8,002 nt of DNA from UBA4719 sp038249115 (GCA_038249115.1 JBBRWQ010000122.1:1-8002), one strand, 5' to 3'; shown: positions 1-7,319, numbered from the stretch's first letter. Program-made: numbers and translations. Notes: a model not told the origin generated them from the letters alone.

Positions 1-129
1 AAGAGGCAGATCGGGTGGGGCCGGCAGCGGCTGGCTTCACTGGCGTACGCAGACCAGTCAACGGCTGAGCATCGCGCCAGCGGGAAGGTCCCGGAAAGCG
101 TCGGGGCCTCAGAACGCAGAGGATCCTGA
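1..129 (+). CDS. Possible 3' end of an upstream gene (uncertain)
   Basis: The first 42 codons in the frame beginning at base 1 are open and end at a TGA at 127-129, one base before the ATG at 131. About three quarters of the codons end in G or C, which is compatible with coding sequence. The deduced tail (starting KRQIGWGRQR) matches no family I recognise. A second frame, beginning at base 3, stops at 66-68 and could equally be a gene end, with a tail finishing GVRRPVNG. The frame of the next gene is also open here but has no ATG, GTG or TTG codon. In GC-rich DNA, open frames this short are common, so the stretch may simply be intergenic. Confidence 0.2.
   Translation, partial: KRQIGWGRQRLASLAYADQSTAEHRASGKVPESVGASERRGS
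118..123 (+). promoter_or_regulatory. Ribosome binding site of the transglycosylase gene
   Basis: The sequence AGAGGA lies 7 bases before the ATG at 131 and resembles a Shine-Dalgarno sequence at good spacing. It matters because the reading frame stays open upstream to the window edge. This site, the signal peptide starting right after the ATG, and the absence of any upstream ATG/GTG/TTG in that frame together fix the start at 131. Confidence 0.6.
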
Positions 130-130
130 G

Positions 131-2254
131 ATGGCCCATCGCGGAACGTTCACCGTTCGGTGGCGCCGGCTAGTTGCCCCGGCGCCGTCGTTCGCGGCGG
201 TACTCCTCCTCCTGGCGGGTTCCGTTCTGACAAGCGCGCCTGCCCTACCTCTCGGCCCGGTGCCAGCTGCAGTCGCCGCAGCGAACGGGCCGGCACTGGA
301 GCCCGACCGGCCGCCTGCGTCGGTCACGGAGGTGCCCACGCAGGTGGCGCCGGTGCCGGTAGTGCCGGCCGTGGTGGCCGTGCCGACAGGCGGAAACGGC
401 ACGGTTCGCCAGGCACTGCTGCCTTCGAGCTCGTGGTCAGTGCCGGACCAGCTGCTTGCCGCCTACCGCAAAGCCGTCGCCGGCGCGCCGGCGACCTGCC
501 ACCTGCCCGTCAGCCTGCTGGCTGCCATCGGCCAGGTGGAGTCAGGGTCGTTGGCAGGGCGCTCGCTGGATGCGGCCCATCGTGTTGTGCCTCCGGTCTT
601 GGGGCCACTCCTTGACGGCGTGAGCTTCGCTGCGTTCCCCGACACCGACGGAGGCCGGCTGGACGGCAACACTCGCTGGGACCGTGCGGTCGGCCCGATG
701 CAGTTCATACCCAGCACCTGGGCGGGATCCGGGGTTGACGGGGACGGCGACGGCCAGGCCGATCCCCAGAATGTGTATGACGCAACCGCATCTGCCGCTG
801 GTTATCTGTGTGCCCACGGTCGCGACCTGGCTCTTGCCTCCGGGCTGCGATCGGCAATCCTGGCCTACAACCACTCGGACGTGTACCTGGCCGACGTGCT
901 CGACTGGGCTCGTAGGTTCGGTGCCCCCAGTGGCGGCGGGCTCACTGTCCCGGCAAACCTCACCTCCAGCGCAAGCGCCGGCTCCATCACGGCTCACCCG
1001 AAGCCCTCAAAGCGCACCACCACCGCAACCGCCGGCTCCAGCTCCCCACAACCGACACCGGGCCACCCCGCCACCGGCCCAGCCGACGCCCCACCGGGCC
1101 AGACCGATGCGCCGTCGGGCTCTCCCACCGTACCGACGTCCGCACCAGGCGCGCCCGATCCGACGAGCACGAACCCGGTGGTGGCCACAGGCACAGCTGG
1201 TAGCCCCCCACCGGTGCCGGTTGCCGCGATTGCGTTCAGCCCGCAAACCGGCCGCGACTTCGGCGACCAGCGGCTCGGGGTCGCCTCGGATGAGCGCGCA
1301 CTGACCATCCAGAACCCCGGCACCGCACCGCTGACGTTCACCGGACCCCCCGTGCTCAGTAGCTCGGACTTCGCGCTGGCCGGCCTTGGCGACTGCACAG
1401 ACCCGATCGCACCGGAGGGGTCATGCACCCTTCGCATGACGTTCAAGCCGTCCGCGCTCGGCGCGCGCTCGGGAACGCTGACGATGCACGACAGTGCGCC
1501 GGGTGGCCCGCACAGCTACAACGTCACGGGTGTCGGCGTACAGCCTGCGGTCACACTTGCCCCGGACGAGCTGTCGTTCGGTCAGGTGCCGGTCGGGGAT
1601 ACCGCCAAGCAGGTCGTGACATTGCGCAACACCGGCACCGAGGTGCTGACAGTCACCGATCTCTCCTCGAGCAATCCCGCGGTGTCCGTTACCAGCACGG
1701 ATGCGCTGCCGTTCACCGTCGCACCGGGCACCGTCACCCCTCTGACAGTCTCTTTCGCGCCGAAAGCAGTCGGAGCCGTGACCGCGACCATCTCGGTCAT
1801 CGACGACGCCCCCGGATCGCCACAGTCCATCTCCGTGACCGGCTCCGGCCAGGCCCGAGCCGATCTGGCAGTGGACGTCGGTGCCTCGCTGACCAGCCCG
1901 GCGCGAAAGTCGCTGCTGACCTACACCATCACGCTCGACAACCACGGCCCTACTGACGCGAAGGCGGTCCGGCTTGTCGACACCCTCCCGGAGGAGGTCA
2001 CCTTCAGCAGTGTTTCCGCGCCGGACGGTGTCACATGCACGACGCCCGAGGTGGATACGACGGGGACGGTGGTGTGCACCCTCGCGACGATGCAGCCCTC
2101 CGCAACGCCCATCATCATCGAGATCGTGACAATGGTGACCGCGCACGCAAGAGGGTCCTTCAGCAACACCGCGGTGGTTTCCTCGACCACCGCCGACCCA
2201 GACACGGCCAACAACACCGCGACGGTGACGAACACCGTCCTCGGTAAGGAGTAG
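131..2254 (+). CDS. Secreted lytic transglycosylase with two ASH domains and a DUF11 domain
   Basis: This 707-residue protein is probably a secreted peptidoglycan-cleaving enzyme. Residues 1-13 are basic, followed by a hydrophobic stretch to about 35 and an Ala-rich region to about 51, as in a signal peptide. Residues ~100-265 look like an actinobacterial lytic transglycosylase domain (SLT/MltB-like): candidate catalytic Glu137 in IGQVESG, the AVGPMQFIPSTW block at 186-197, an acidic DGDGDGQAD loop at 203-211 and AYNHSD at 245-250. Cys123 and Cys227 could form a disulfide. Residues ~266-365 are a Pro/Thr/Ser/Ala-rich linker. Two ASH-type (choice-of-anchor D, hydin-like) Ig-fold domains follow at ~366-470 and ~473-574. 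A DUF11-type domain at ~577-702 has the typical TADPDTANNTATV ending. No LPXTG signal or C-terminal membrane helix is present, so anchoring is unclear. The next gene begins 26 bases later. Domain calls are motif-based; the cleavage reaction is inferred from family. Confidence 0.88.
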   Translation: MAHRGTFTVRWRRLVAPAPSFAAVLLLLAGSVLTSAPALPLGPVPAAVAAANGPALEPDRPPASVTEVPTQVAPVPVVPAVVAVPTGGNGTVRQALLPSSSWSVPDQLLAAYRKAVAGAPATCHLPVSLLAAIGQVESGSLAGRSLDAAHRVVPPVLGPLLDGVSFAAFPDTDGGRLDGNTRWDRAVGPMQFIPSTWAGSGVDGDGDGQADPQNVYDATASAAGYLCAHGRDLALASGLRSAILAYNHSDVYLADVLDWARRFGAPSGGGLTVPANLTSSASAGSITAHPKPSKRTTTATAGSSSPQPTPGHPATGPADAPPGQTDAPSGSPTVPTSAPGAPDPTSTNPVVATGTAGSPPPVPVAAIAFSPQTGRDFGDQRLGVASDERALTIQNPGTAPLTFTGPPVLSSSDFALAGLGDCTDPIAPEGSCTLRMTFKPSALGARSGTLTMHDSAPGGPHSYNVTGVGVQPAVTLAPDELSFGQVPVGDTAKQVVTLRNTGTEVLTVTDLSSSNPAVSVTSTDALPFTVAPGTVTPLTVSFAPKAVGAVTATISVIDDAPGSPQSISVTGSGQARADLAVDVGASLTSPARKSLLTYTITLDNHGPTDAKAVRLVDTLPEEVTFSSVSAPDGVTCTTPEVDTTGTVVCTLATMQPSATPIIIEIVTMVTAHARGSFSNTAVVSSTTADPDTANNTATVTNTVLGKE

Positions 2255-2280
2255 GCGGACCAGTCTGTAGGGTTCGCTGA

Positions 2281-4359
2281 ATGTCACACACCCACCCCAC
2301 AACCGCGGATGAGATGGCGGATGCAGTAACCGAGGACACACCTCGCAAGGCTGGCGTCCGCACCGACATCCAGGCACTACGCGCGATCGCGGTCGGTTCG
2401 GTGATGCTGTACCACCTGTGGCCCAACCGGCTGACCGGTGGCTATGTCGGGGTCGATGTCTTCTTCGCCATCAGCGGCTTCCTCATCACATCGCACCTGG
2501 TGGCCGAGATCGACAGAACCGGTCGTCTGCGGCCGGCTCGATTCTGGGCACGCCGGGCAAAACGCCTGGTGCCTGCGTCGACCCTTGTGCTGTTACTGAC
2601 CGCCGTGGGAGTGGTGACCTGGGTCCCGAGGAATCTCTGGCGTCAGTTCCTGACCGAGATCATCGCCTCGACGGTCCAGGTCCAGAACTGGCTGCTCGCG
2701 CATGACTCGGTGGACTACCTCGCCGCCAACAACTCCCCGTCGCCCACACAGCACTTCTGGACGCTGTCGGCGGAGGAACAGTTCTATGTCGCCCTGCCGC
2801 TGCTCCTCCTCGCGGCGACCCTGCTGGCCCGACTCCTGCATCGTGGTCACCGGCAGGTCATCCTGGCCGGCCTCCTGCTCACGGTCGCGGGCTCGCTCGG
2901 CTACTCGATCTGGCTCACTGCCACGACGCCCGGGGTGGCGTACTTCTCGACACTGACCAGGGCCTGGGAGTTCGCCGCCGGGGCGTTGCTCGCCTTCGCA
3001 GGAGCGAGCCGGCACCTGAACCGGACCCTGACCTGGCTCGGCGTGGCTGGCATCGGGGCCGCCTGCATCTTCTTCGACGCGAGCACCCCGTTCCCGGGCT
3101 TGGCGGCAGCGCTGCCGGTCGTCGGGGCGGTGTTGGTGATCTGGTCGGGACGCGGTTCGACGTTCGACCGATTCGGTGCTCTGCCTCCGGTCGCCCTGCT
3201 CGGACGCGTCTCCTATGCCGCGTACCTCTGGCACTGGCCACTGATCGTCCTGGTGCCGTACGTCACGCACCGGTCGCTGGGCACGGTCGACAAAGTCGCC
3301 ATCATCGCAGCCACGGTCCTGCTGGCGTGGCTGTCGACGACGCTGGTCGAGGACCCGATCCGGTTTCGACCCCAGCTGCTCGGCCAGCGCCGTCCGCTCG
3401 TGGTGGCAGCCTGGGCCGCGGCGGCGATGGCGATCGTCATCGGCTTCTCAACGGTGGCTGCGAACGGGCAGGCGGTCCGCGAGAAGCAGGTCGCCACGGT
3501 TGCCGCCAAGGTTGTTGCCGACAAGCCGAGCTGCCTCGGCGCCCAGGCCATGGACCCGGCGTTCACGCCGTGCGAAAACCCCGAGCTGGCGGGCGTTCTC
3601 ATCCCTGACCCCGCCCAGGCCAAGACCGACCAGAAGTACAGGCCGGACTGCCTTGGTGTGACGTCCGCCGGCGTGCCGAGGATCTGCCAGGTCGGCCCCG
3701 CCACGGGTTTCAGCAAGCGCGTCTTCGCAGTCGGCGACTCGCACAACAACGTCCTGCTCGGCGTCTACCGCAGCATCGCCGAGCACAACAACTGGCACAT
3801 TGACGTCGCCAGCCACAACGGCTGCTACCTCACGACCGCCCGTAACAAGCCGTCATCGGATGGATCGGAACGCGAGTGCGAGGCCTGGCGCGCGGGGGCC
3901 ATGAAGATAGCCCGGCAGGGCGGGTACGACGCGTTCATCGTGACCCACGCTCAGCCGATCATTCCCGCTGCGGGTGAAACTGCGACGCATGCGACAGTGC
4001 GTGGCCTCGTCGCCGCGTGGCGCAACTTGCCAGATGTGCCGATCGTGGCGATCCGCGACAACCCGTGGGCGGCCAGGGACGTCCTGACCTGTGTTGCCGA
4101 ACACCCGGACACGGCCGCGCAGGCCTGCGCCGTCTCACGATCCGAGGGGCTAGCCGTCTTCGATGGGCAGGCCGTGGCGGCCCAACAAGTCCCACGTGCC
4201 CACATGGTTGACGTGACCTCGTTCTACTGCACGGCGACCGTGTGCCCGCCGGTCATCGGTCACGTCCTCGTCTACAAGGACCACACCCACATCACCGCGA
4301 CGTTCGCGGAGACGTTGGCGCCGTACATCGAACAGCAGGTCGTCGCAGCGCTCCGATAG
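2281..4359 (+). CDS. Membrane O-acyltransferase (acyltransferase 3 family) with C-terminal SGNH domain
   Basis: This 692-residue protein belongs to the OafA/YrhL-like family, which moves acyl groups (often acetyl) across the membrane onto cell-surface sugars or peptidoglycan. The membrane part, residues ~27-395, has RTDIQALRAIAV (27-38), His45, YVGVDVFFAISGFLIT (55-70), HFWTLSAEEQFY (158-169) and SYAAYLWHWPL (311-321), with about ten or eleven hydrophobic segments. The rest is an SGNH hydrolase-like domain, probably outside the membrane: VGDSHNN with candidate nucleophile Ser487, Asn594 in RDNPW, and DHTH at 667-670 giving a candidate Asp667/His670 pair. Ten of the eleven cysteines lie in residues 418-655, suggesting disulfides. 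An in-frame TGA (2278-2280) directly precedes the ATG, so this is the first possible start; AGGG at 2269-2272 is the likely ribosome binding site. The 26-base gap suggests co-transcription with the transglycosylase gene. The acceptor is unknown: peptidoglycan, arabinogalactan or another envelope glycan are all possible. Confidence 0.92.
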   Translation: MSHTHPTTADEMADAVTEDTPRKAGVRTDIQALRAIAVGSVMLYHLWPNRLTGGYVGVDVFFAISGFLITSHLVAEIDRTGRLRPARFWARRAKRLVPASTLVLLLTAVGVVTWVPRNLWRQFLTEIIASTVQVQNWLLAHDSVDYLAANNSPSPTQHFWTLSAEEQFYVALPLLLLAATLLARLLHRGHRQVILAGLLLTVAGSLGYSIWLTATTPGVAYFSTLTRAWEFAAGALLAFAGASRHLNRTLTWLGVAGIGAACIFFDASTPFPGLAAALPVVGAVLVIWSGRGSTFDRFGALPPVALLGRVSYAAYLWHWPLIVLVPYVTHRSLGTVDKVAIIAATVLLAWLSTTLVEDPIRFRPQLLGQRRPLVVAAWAAAAMAIVIGFSTVAANGQAVREKQVATVAAKVVADKPSCLGAQAMDPAFTPCENPELAGVLIPDPAQAKTDQKYRPDCLGVTSAGVPRICQVGPATGFSKRVFAVGDSHNNVLLGVYRSIAEHNNWHIDVASHNGCYLTTARNKPSSDGSERECEAWRAGAMKIARQGGYDAFIVTHAQPIIPAAGETATHATVRGLVAAWRNLPDVPIVAIRDNPWAARDVLTCVAEHPDTAAQACAVSRSEGLAVFDGQAVAAQQVPRAHMVDVTSFYCTATVCPPVIGHVLVYKDHTHITATFAETLAPYIEQQVVAALR

Positions 4360-4375
4360 CCCACGACCAGTATCT

Positions 4376-4400
4376 GGGGAGGGGTGGGGGATCGGGTGGG
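4376..4400 (+). other. G-run cluster with G-quadruplex-forming pattern
   Basis: Five G-runs sit in 25 bases: GGGG (4376-4379), GGGG (4381-4384), GGGGG (4386-4390), GGG (4394-4396) and GGG (4398-4400). The loops between them are A, T, ATC and T. This fits the canonical intramolecular G-quadruplex pattern with very short loops. It begins 16 bases after the acyltransferase stop and lies on the coding strand, so the same pattern would be present in any transcript reading through. A role in ending or pausing transcription, or in thrS control, is inference only. Confidence 0.6.
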
Positions 4401-4509
4401 CGGATACGCTTCGGTGCTCCAGACGGGCGTCGTCACTATTGGTGATCGGCTCAAACCCTCGGACCGGTAACATCGGAGCCCGGCCACCTCGCGCAGATGA
4501 CCGGCGATC

Positions 4510-4527
4510 GCCGCCCAGCAGGGCGGC
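4510..4527 (+). promoter_or_regulatory. Perfect GC hairpin in the thrS leader
   Basis: GCCGCCC (4510-4516) and GGGCGGC (4521-4527) are exact inverted repeats around a 4-base AGCA loop, giving a 7-base-pair all-GC stem. It ends 17 bases before the AGGAG of thrS and 28 bases before its GTG. No T-run follows, so it does not look like a simple intrinsic terminator. It could affect transcription pausing or ribosome access to thrS. No T-box hallmark is visible nearby. The function is unknown. Confidence 0.45.
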
Positions 4528-4544
4528 ATACCGCATCAAACCGT

Positions 4545-4549
4545 AGGAG
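4545..4549 (+). promoter_or_regulatory. Ribosome binding site of thrS
   Basis: AGGAG lies 6 bases before the GTG at 4556. A TAG at 4544-4546 is in frame with thrS and overlaps this site, so no longer N-terminus is possible and the GTG start is well supported. Confidence 0.8.
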
Positions 4550-4555
4550 TCTGCC

Positions 4556-6583
4556 GTGTCTTTGTCGTCGTCCGACATCACTGTGTCCGTCGCTGGAAGC
4601 AAGCGATCGGTTGCGGCGGGGACGACGGCTGCCGACCTGTTCGCCGAGGACACGACACTCACCCCGGACAAGGCCCTCGTGGCGCGGGTCAACGACGAGC
4701 TGCGCGACCTGGCGCACATCCTGTCCGACGGCGATGTCGTCGAGCCGGTGGGCGTCGACAGCGACGATGGCCTGGCCGTTCTTCGTCACTCCGCCGCGCA
4801 CGTGCTCGCCCAGGCCGTCCAGCAGATCAAGCCGAAGGCAAAGCTGGGCATCGGCCCGCCGATTCGCGACGGCTTCTACTACGACTTCGACGTCGAGGAG
4901 CCGTTCACCCCCGAGGACCTCAAGGCCCTCGAGAAGGCCATGCAGAAGATAATCAACGAGGGCCAGACCTTTGCACGCCGTGTCGTCACCGACGACGCCG
5001 CCCGCCAGGAGCTGGCCAGCGAGCCCTACAAGTGTGAGCTGATCGGGCTGAAAAGCGGAGCTTCTGAAGCAGCCGAGGGTGCTGACGTCGAGGTCGGTGC
5101 CGGCGAGCTGACGATCTACGACAACATCCGCCGTGACGGAGAGCGTGCATGGGGCGACCTGTGCCGGGGCCCGCACGTGCCGACCACCAAGGTGTTGGGC
5201 AACTCGTTCAAGCTGATGCGCACGGCTGCGGCCTACTGGCGTGGTTCCGAGAAGAACCCGCAGCTGCAGCGCGTCTACGGCACTGCGTGGCCGACCAAGG
5301 ACGAGCTGAAGGCCTATCTCGAACGGCTGGCCGAGGCCGAGAAACGTGACCACCGCAGGCTCGGTGCCGACCTCGACCTGTTCTCCTTCCCCGAAGAGAT
5401 CGGCTCGGGGCTGGCCGTCTTCCACCCCAAGGGCGGTGTCATCCGCAAGGCGATGGAGGACTACTCGCGGCAGCGGCACGAAGAAGGGGGCTACGAGTTC
5501 GTCTACTCCCCGCACATCACCAAGGGCAAGCTGTTCCAGACCTCGGGTCACCTGGACTGGTATGCCGAGAGCATGTACCCGCCCATGCATCTGGACGAAG
5601 AACGCGGTGAAGACGGCGCGATCACCAAACAGGGGCAGGACTACTACCTCAAGCCGATGAACTGCCCGTTCCACTGCCTGATCTTCCGGGCACGGGGCCG
5701 GTCCTACCGCGAGCTGCCGCTGCGGTTGTTCGAGTTCGGCTCGGTCTATCGCTATGAGAAGTCCGGCGTGGTTCACGGCCTGACCCGGGTCCGCGGCATG
5801 ACTCAGGACGACGCGCACATCTACGTCACCGAGGACCAGCTGCAGTCCGAGCTGAAGACCCTGCTGACGTTCGTCATCAACCTTCTCAAGGACTACGGCC
5901 TCGACGACTTCTACCTCGAGCTGTCGACCCGCAACGAGGAGAAGTACGTCGGCACGGATGAGAACTGGGCCAAGGCCACCGAGGCGCTGAGGCAGTCGGC
6001 GCACGACTCCGGTCTCGACCTGGTGGACGACCCGGGTGGGGCCGCGTTCTACGGCCCGAAGGTCTCGGTCCAGGCTCGTGACGCGATCGGCCGCACCTGG
6101 CAGATGTCGACGATCCAGGTCGACTTCAACCTGCCCGAGCGTTTCGAGCTTGAGTTCCAGTCCGCCGACGGCTCTCGTCAGCGCCCGATCATGATCCACC
6201 GCGCACTCTTCGGCTCCGTTGAGCGGTTCTTCGCTGTGCTGACCGAGCACTACGCCGGCGCGTTCCCGCCCTGGTTGGCTCCGGTCCAGGTTGTCGGCAT
6301 TCCGGTGGCCGAGGAGTTCAACGACTACCTCTTCGACATCGCGGAACGTCTGAAGGCCAAGCGGATTCGGGTCGAGGTCGACACCTCAGATGACCGCTTT
6401 CCGAAGAAGATCCGGACCGCACAGAAGTCCAAGGTGCCGTTCATGCTCATCGCCGGTGAGGACGACCGATCCGCAGGCGCGGTCTCGTTCCGCTACCGCG
6501 ACGGCTCTCAGAAGAACGGCGTCCCTGTCACTGAGGCGATCGAAGAGATTGTGCTGGCTGTCGAGAGCCGCAGACAGGTCTGA
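4556..6583 (+). CDS. thrS: Threonine--tRNA ligase
   Basis: This 675-residue cytoplasmic class II aminoacyl-tRNA synthetase activates threonine with ATP and attaches it to tRNA-Thr. Its length suits the family. Order: TGS domain at ~1-67; editing domain at ~70-250, with the HSAAH motif (His78, His82) and Cys203/His207 in CRGPH forming the site that clears mischarged serine; catalytic core at ~265-565; anticodon-binding domain at ~575-670. Catalytic-site zinc ligands are recognisable as Cys370 in MNCPFH, His421 in DDAHIY and His548 in IHRALFG. FEFGSVYRYEKSGVVHGLTRVRGMTQDDAH (starting 392) covers the motif 2 region. All key residues are present, so the enzyme should be active and edit. The start is GTG, with a strong ribosome binding site. 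The M50-like gene starts 9 bases after its stop, in the same frame, so thrS probably heads an operon. ThrRS enzymes are among the synthetases known to make Ap4A, relevant to the HIT gene downstream. Confidence 0.98.
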   Translation: MSLSSSDITVSVAGSKRSVAAGTTAADLFAEDTTLTPDKALVARVNDELRDLAHILSDGDVVEPVGVDSDDGLAVLRHSAAHVLAQAVQQIKPKAKLGIGPPIRDGFYYDFDVEEPFTPEDLKALEKAMQKIINEGQTFARRVVTDDAARQELASEPYKCELIGLKSGASEAAEGADVEVGAGELTIYDNIRRDGERAWGDLCRGPHVPTTKVLGNSFKLMRTAAAYWRGSEKNPQLQRVYGTAWPTKDELKAYLERLAEAEKRDHRRLGADLDLFSFPEEIGSGLAVFHPKGGVIRKAMEDYSRQRHEEGGYEFVYSPHITKGKLFQTSGHLDWYAESMYPPMHLDEERGEDGAITKQGQDYYLKPMNCPFHCLIFRARGRSYRELPLRLFEFGSVYRYEKSGVVHGLTRVRGMTQDDAHIYVTEDQLQSELKTLLTFVINLLKDYGLDDFYLELSTRNEEKYVGTDENWAKATEALRQSAHDSGLDLVDDPGGAAFYGPKVSVQARDAIGRTWQMSTIQVDFNLPERFELEFQSADGSRQRPIMIHRALFGSVERFFAVLTEHYAGAFPPWLAPVQVVGIPVAEEFNDYLFDIAERLKAKRIRVEVDTSDDRFPKKIRTAQKSKVPFMLIAGEDDRSAGAVSFRYRDGSQKNGVPVTEAIEEIVLAVESRRQV

Positions 6584-6592
6584 GCGCAGATC

Positions 6593-7306
6593 GTGGACAT
6601 CCTGCGTGAGGTGTGGCATCGCGCCCTGACGACCCAGCCGGCCCCGTCCGGCCGGGTCGTCGCCTTGACCGCCGTCGTCGCAGTGCTCCTGGTCTGGGCC
6701 CCCGGCGCCTGGTCGGTCACCCGGCACATCGTGACCATCGCCCACGAGTCGGCTCACGGTTTCGCGGCCTTCCTGTCGGGACGCAAGCTGCACGGCATAC
6801 GGCTGCACTCGGACACCTCCGGGCTGACAGTGTCGGCAGGCAAGACCACCGGGCTTGGCATGATCCTCACCGCGGCCGCGGGCTACGTCGGCCCCGGACT
6901 GCTCGGCCTCGGCGCAGCCGCGCTGTTGACCCACCAACACGCCGTGGGTCTCCTCTGGTCCTTGCTGATCCTGTTGGCGTTGCTGCTGATTCAAGTGCGC
7001 AACTGGTTCGGGCTCTGGTCGATCCTGATCAGCGGGGCAGTGGTGTTCGGGGTGTCCTGGTGGCTCACTCCGCAGGCACAGTCAGGCTTCGCCTACGTCC
7101 TGACGTGGTTCCTGCTGCTGGCTGCACCCCGCCCGGTTCTGGAGCTTCAGACGCATCGGCGCAGCAGCGGGACCCGAACCTCGGACGCCGACCAGCTCGC
7201 GCGACTCACGTTCCTGCCGGCGATCGTCTGGGTCGGGTTCTTCCTGATGGTGACGGTGGGTGCTCTGGTGGTGGGCGCACGCTGGATGGTTGGCGCAGCG
7301 GCCTGA
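6593..7306 (+). CDS. M50-like membrane metallopeptidase
   Basis: This 237-residue membrane protein resembles the M50B family of zinc-dependent intramembrane or membrane-associated peptidases. HESAH at residues 51-55 matches the HExxH zinc motif (ligands His51 and His55, catalytic Glu52) and sits next to the first hydrophobic segment (~22-40). Further hydrophobic segments are at about 86-112, 115-135, 140-158, 163-180 and 205-228. TSDADQLARLTFLPAIVW (196-213) is a conserved-looking block that could provide an acidic third zinc ligand (Asp198 or Asp200). The substrate is unknown; no PDZ domain is visible, unlike RseP-type site-2 proteases. The GTG start is three codons after the thrS stop in the same frame, with no other start between, and the ribosome binding site is weak, so translational coupling to thrS is plausible. 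Peptidase activity has not been shown by the sequence alone. Confidence 0.85.
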   Translation: MDILREVWHRALTTQPAPSGRVVALTAVVAVLLVWAPGAWSVTRHIVTIAHESAHGFAAFLSGRKLHGIRLHSDTSGLTVSAGKTTGLGMILTAAAGYVGPGLLGLGAAALLTHQHAVGLLWSLLILLALLLIQVRNWFGLWSILISGAVVFGVSWWLTPQAQSGFAYVLTWFLLLAAPRPVLELQTHRRSSGTRTSDADQLARLTFLPAIVWVGFFLMVTVGALVVGARWMVGAAA

Positions 7307-7319
7307 CCCGCGGATGCAT

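Noticed and set aside
1421..2377. A 318-codon open frame on the - strand opposite the ASH/DUF11 region
   Set aside because: The deduced protein is dominated by Arg, Gly and His with no family resemblance, as expected for the complement of a GC-rich gene, and it spans the junction of two well-supported genes.
2593..3270. A 225-codon open frame on the - strand inside the acyltransferase gene
   Set aside because: It is Arg/Glu/Gln-rich, without motifs, and opposite a gene with conserved active-site motifs.
4359..4401. Intrinsic terminator after the acyltransferase gene
   Set aside because: GCCCAC and GTGGGC can pair but enclose a loop of 31 bases, and no T-run follows. The small CCAG/CTGG pairing at 4367-4377 is too weak.
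4439..4473. Sigma-70-like promoter for thrS: TTGGTG (4439-4444) and TAACAT (4468-4473)
   Set aside because: The 23-base spacer is too long for a normal promoter, and no better -35 box sits at 17 bases from TAACAT. A promoter is likely in this gap but cannot be placed from sequence alone.
4442..4546. Possible GTG-started leader peptide ending at the thrS ribosome binding site
   Set aside because: It has no ribosome binding site and only one threonine codon, so it does not look like an attenuation peptide. It is simply the open stretch before the in-frame TAG.
4360..4555. T-box riboswitch controlling thrS
   Set aside because: I find no convincing T-box antiterminator sequence, specifier loop or following terminator with a T-run, and the region is short for a T-box.
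4451..6250. A 599-codon open frame on the - strand opposite thrS
   Set aside because: It is the antisense shadow of a clearly real ThrRS gene in GC-rich DNA; the deduced protein has no recognisable motif and low-complexity composition rich in Val, Leu, Arg and Glu.
6581..6595. Possible TGA readthrough joining thrS to the M50-like protein in the same frame
   Set aside because: The frames match, but thrS ends at a normal length for the family and a GTG follows within three codons. Separate translation is the simpler explanation.
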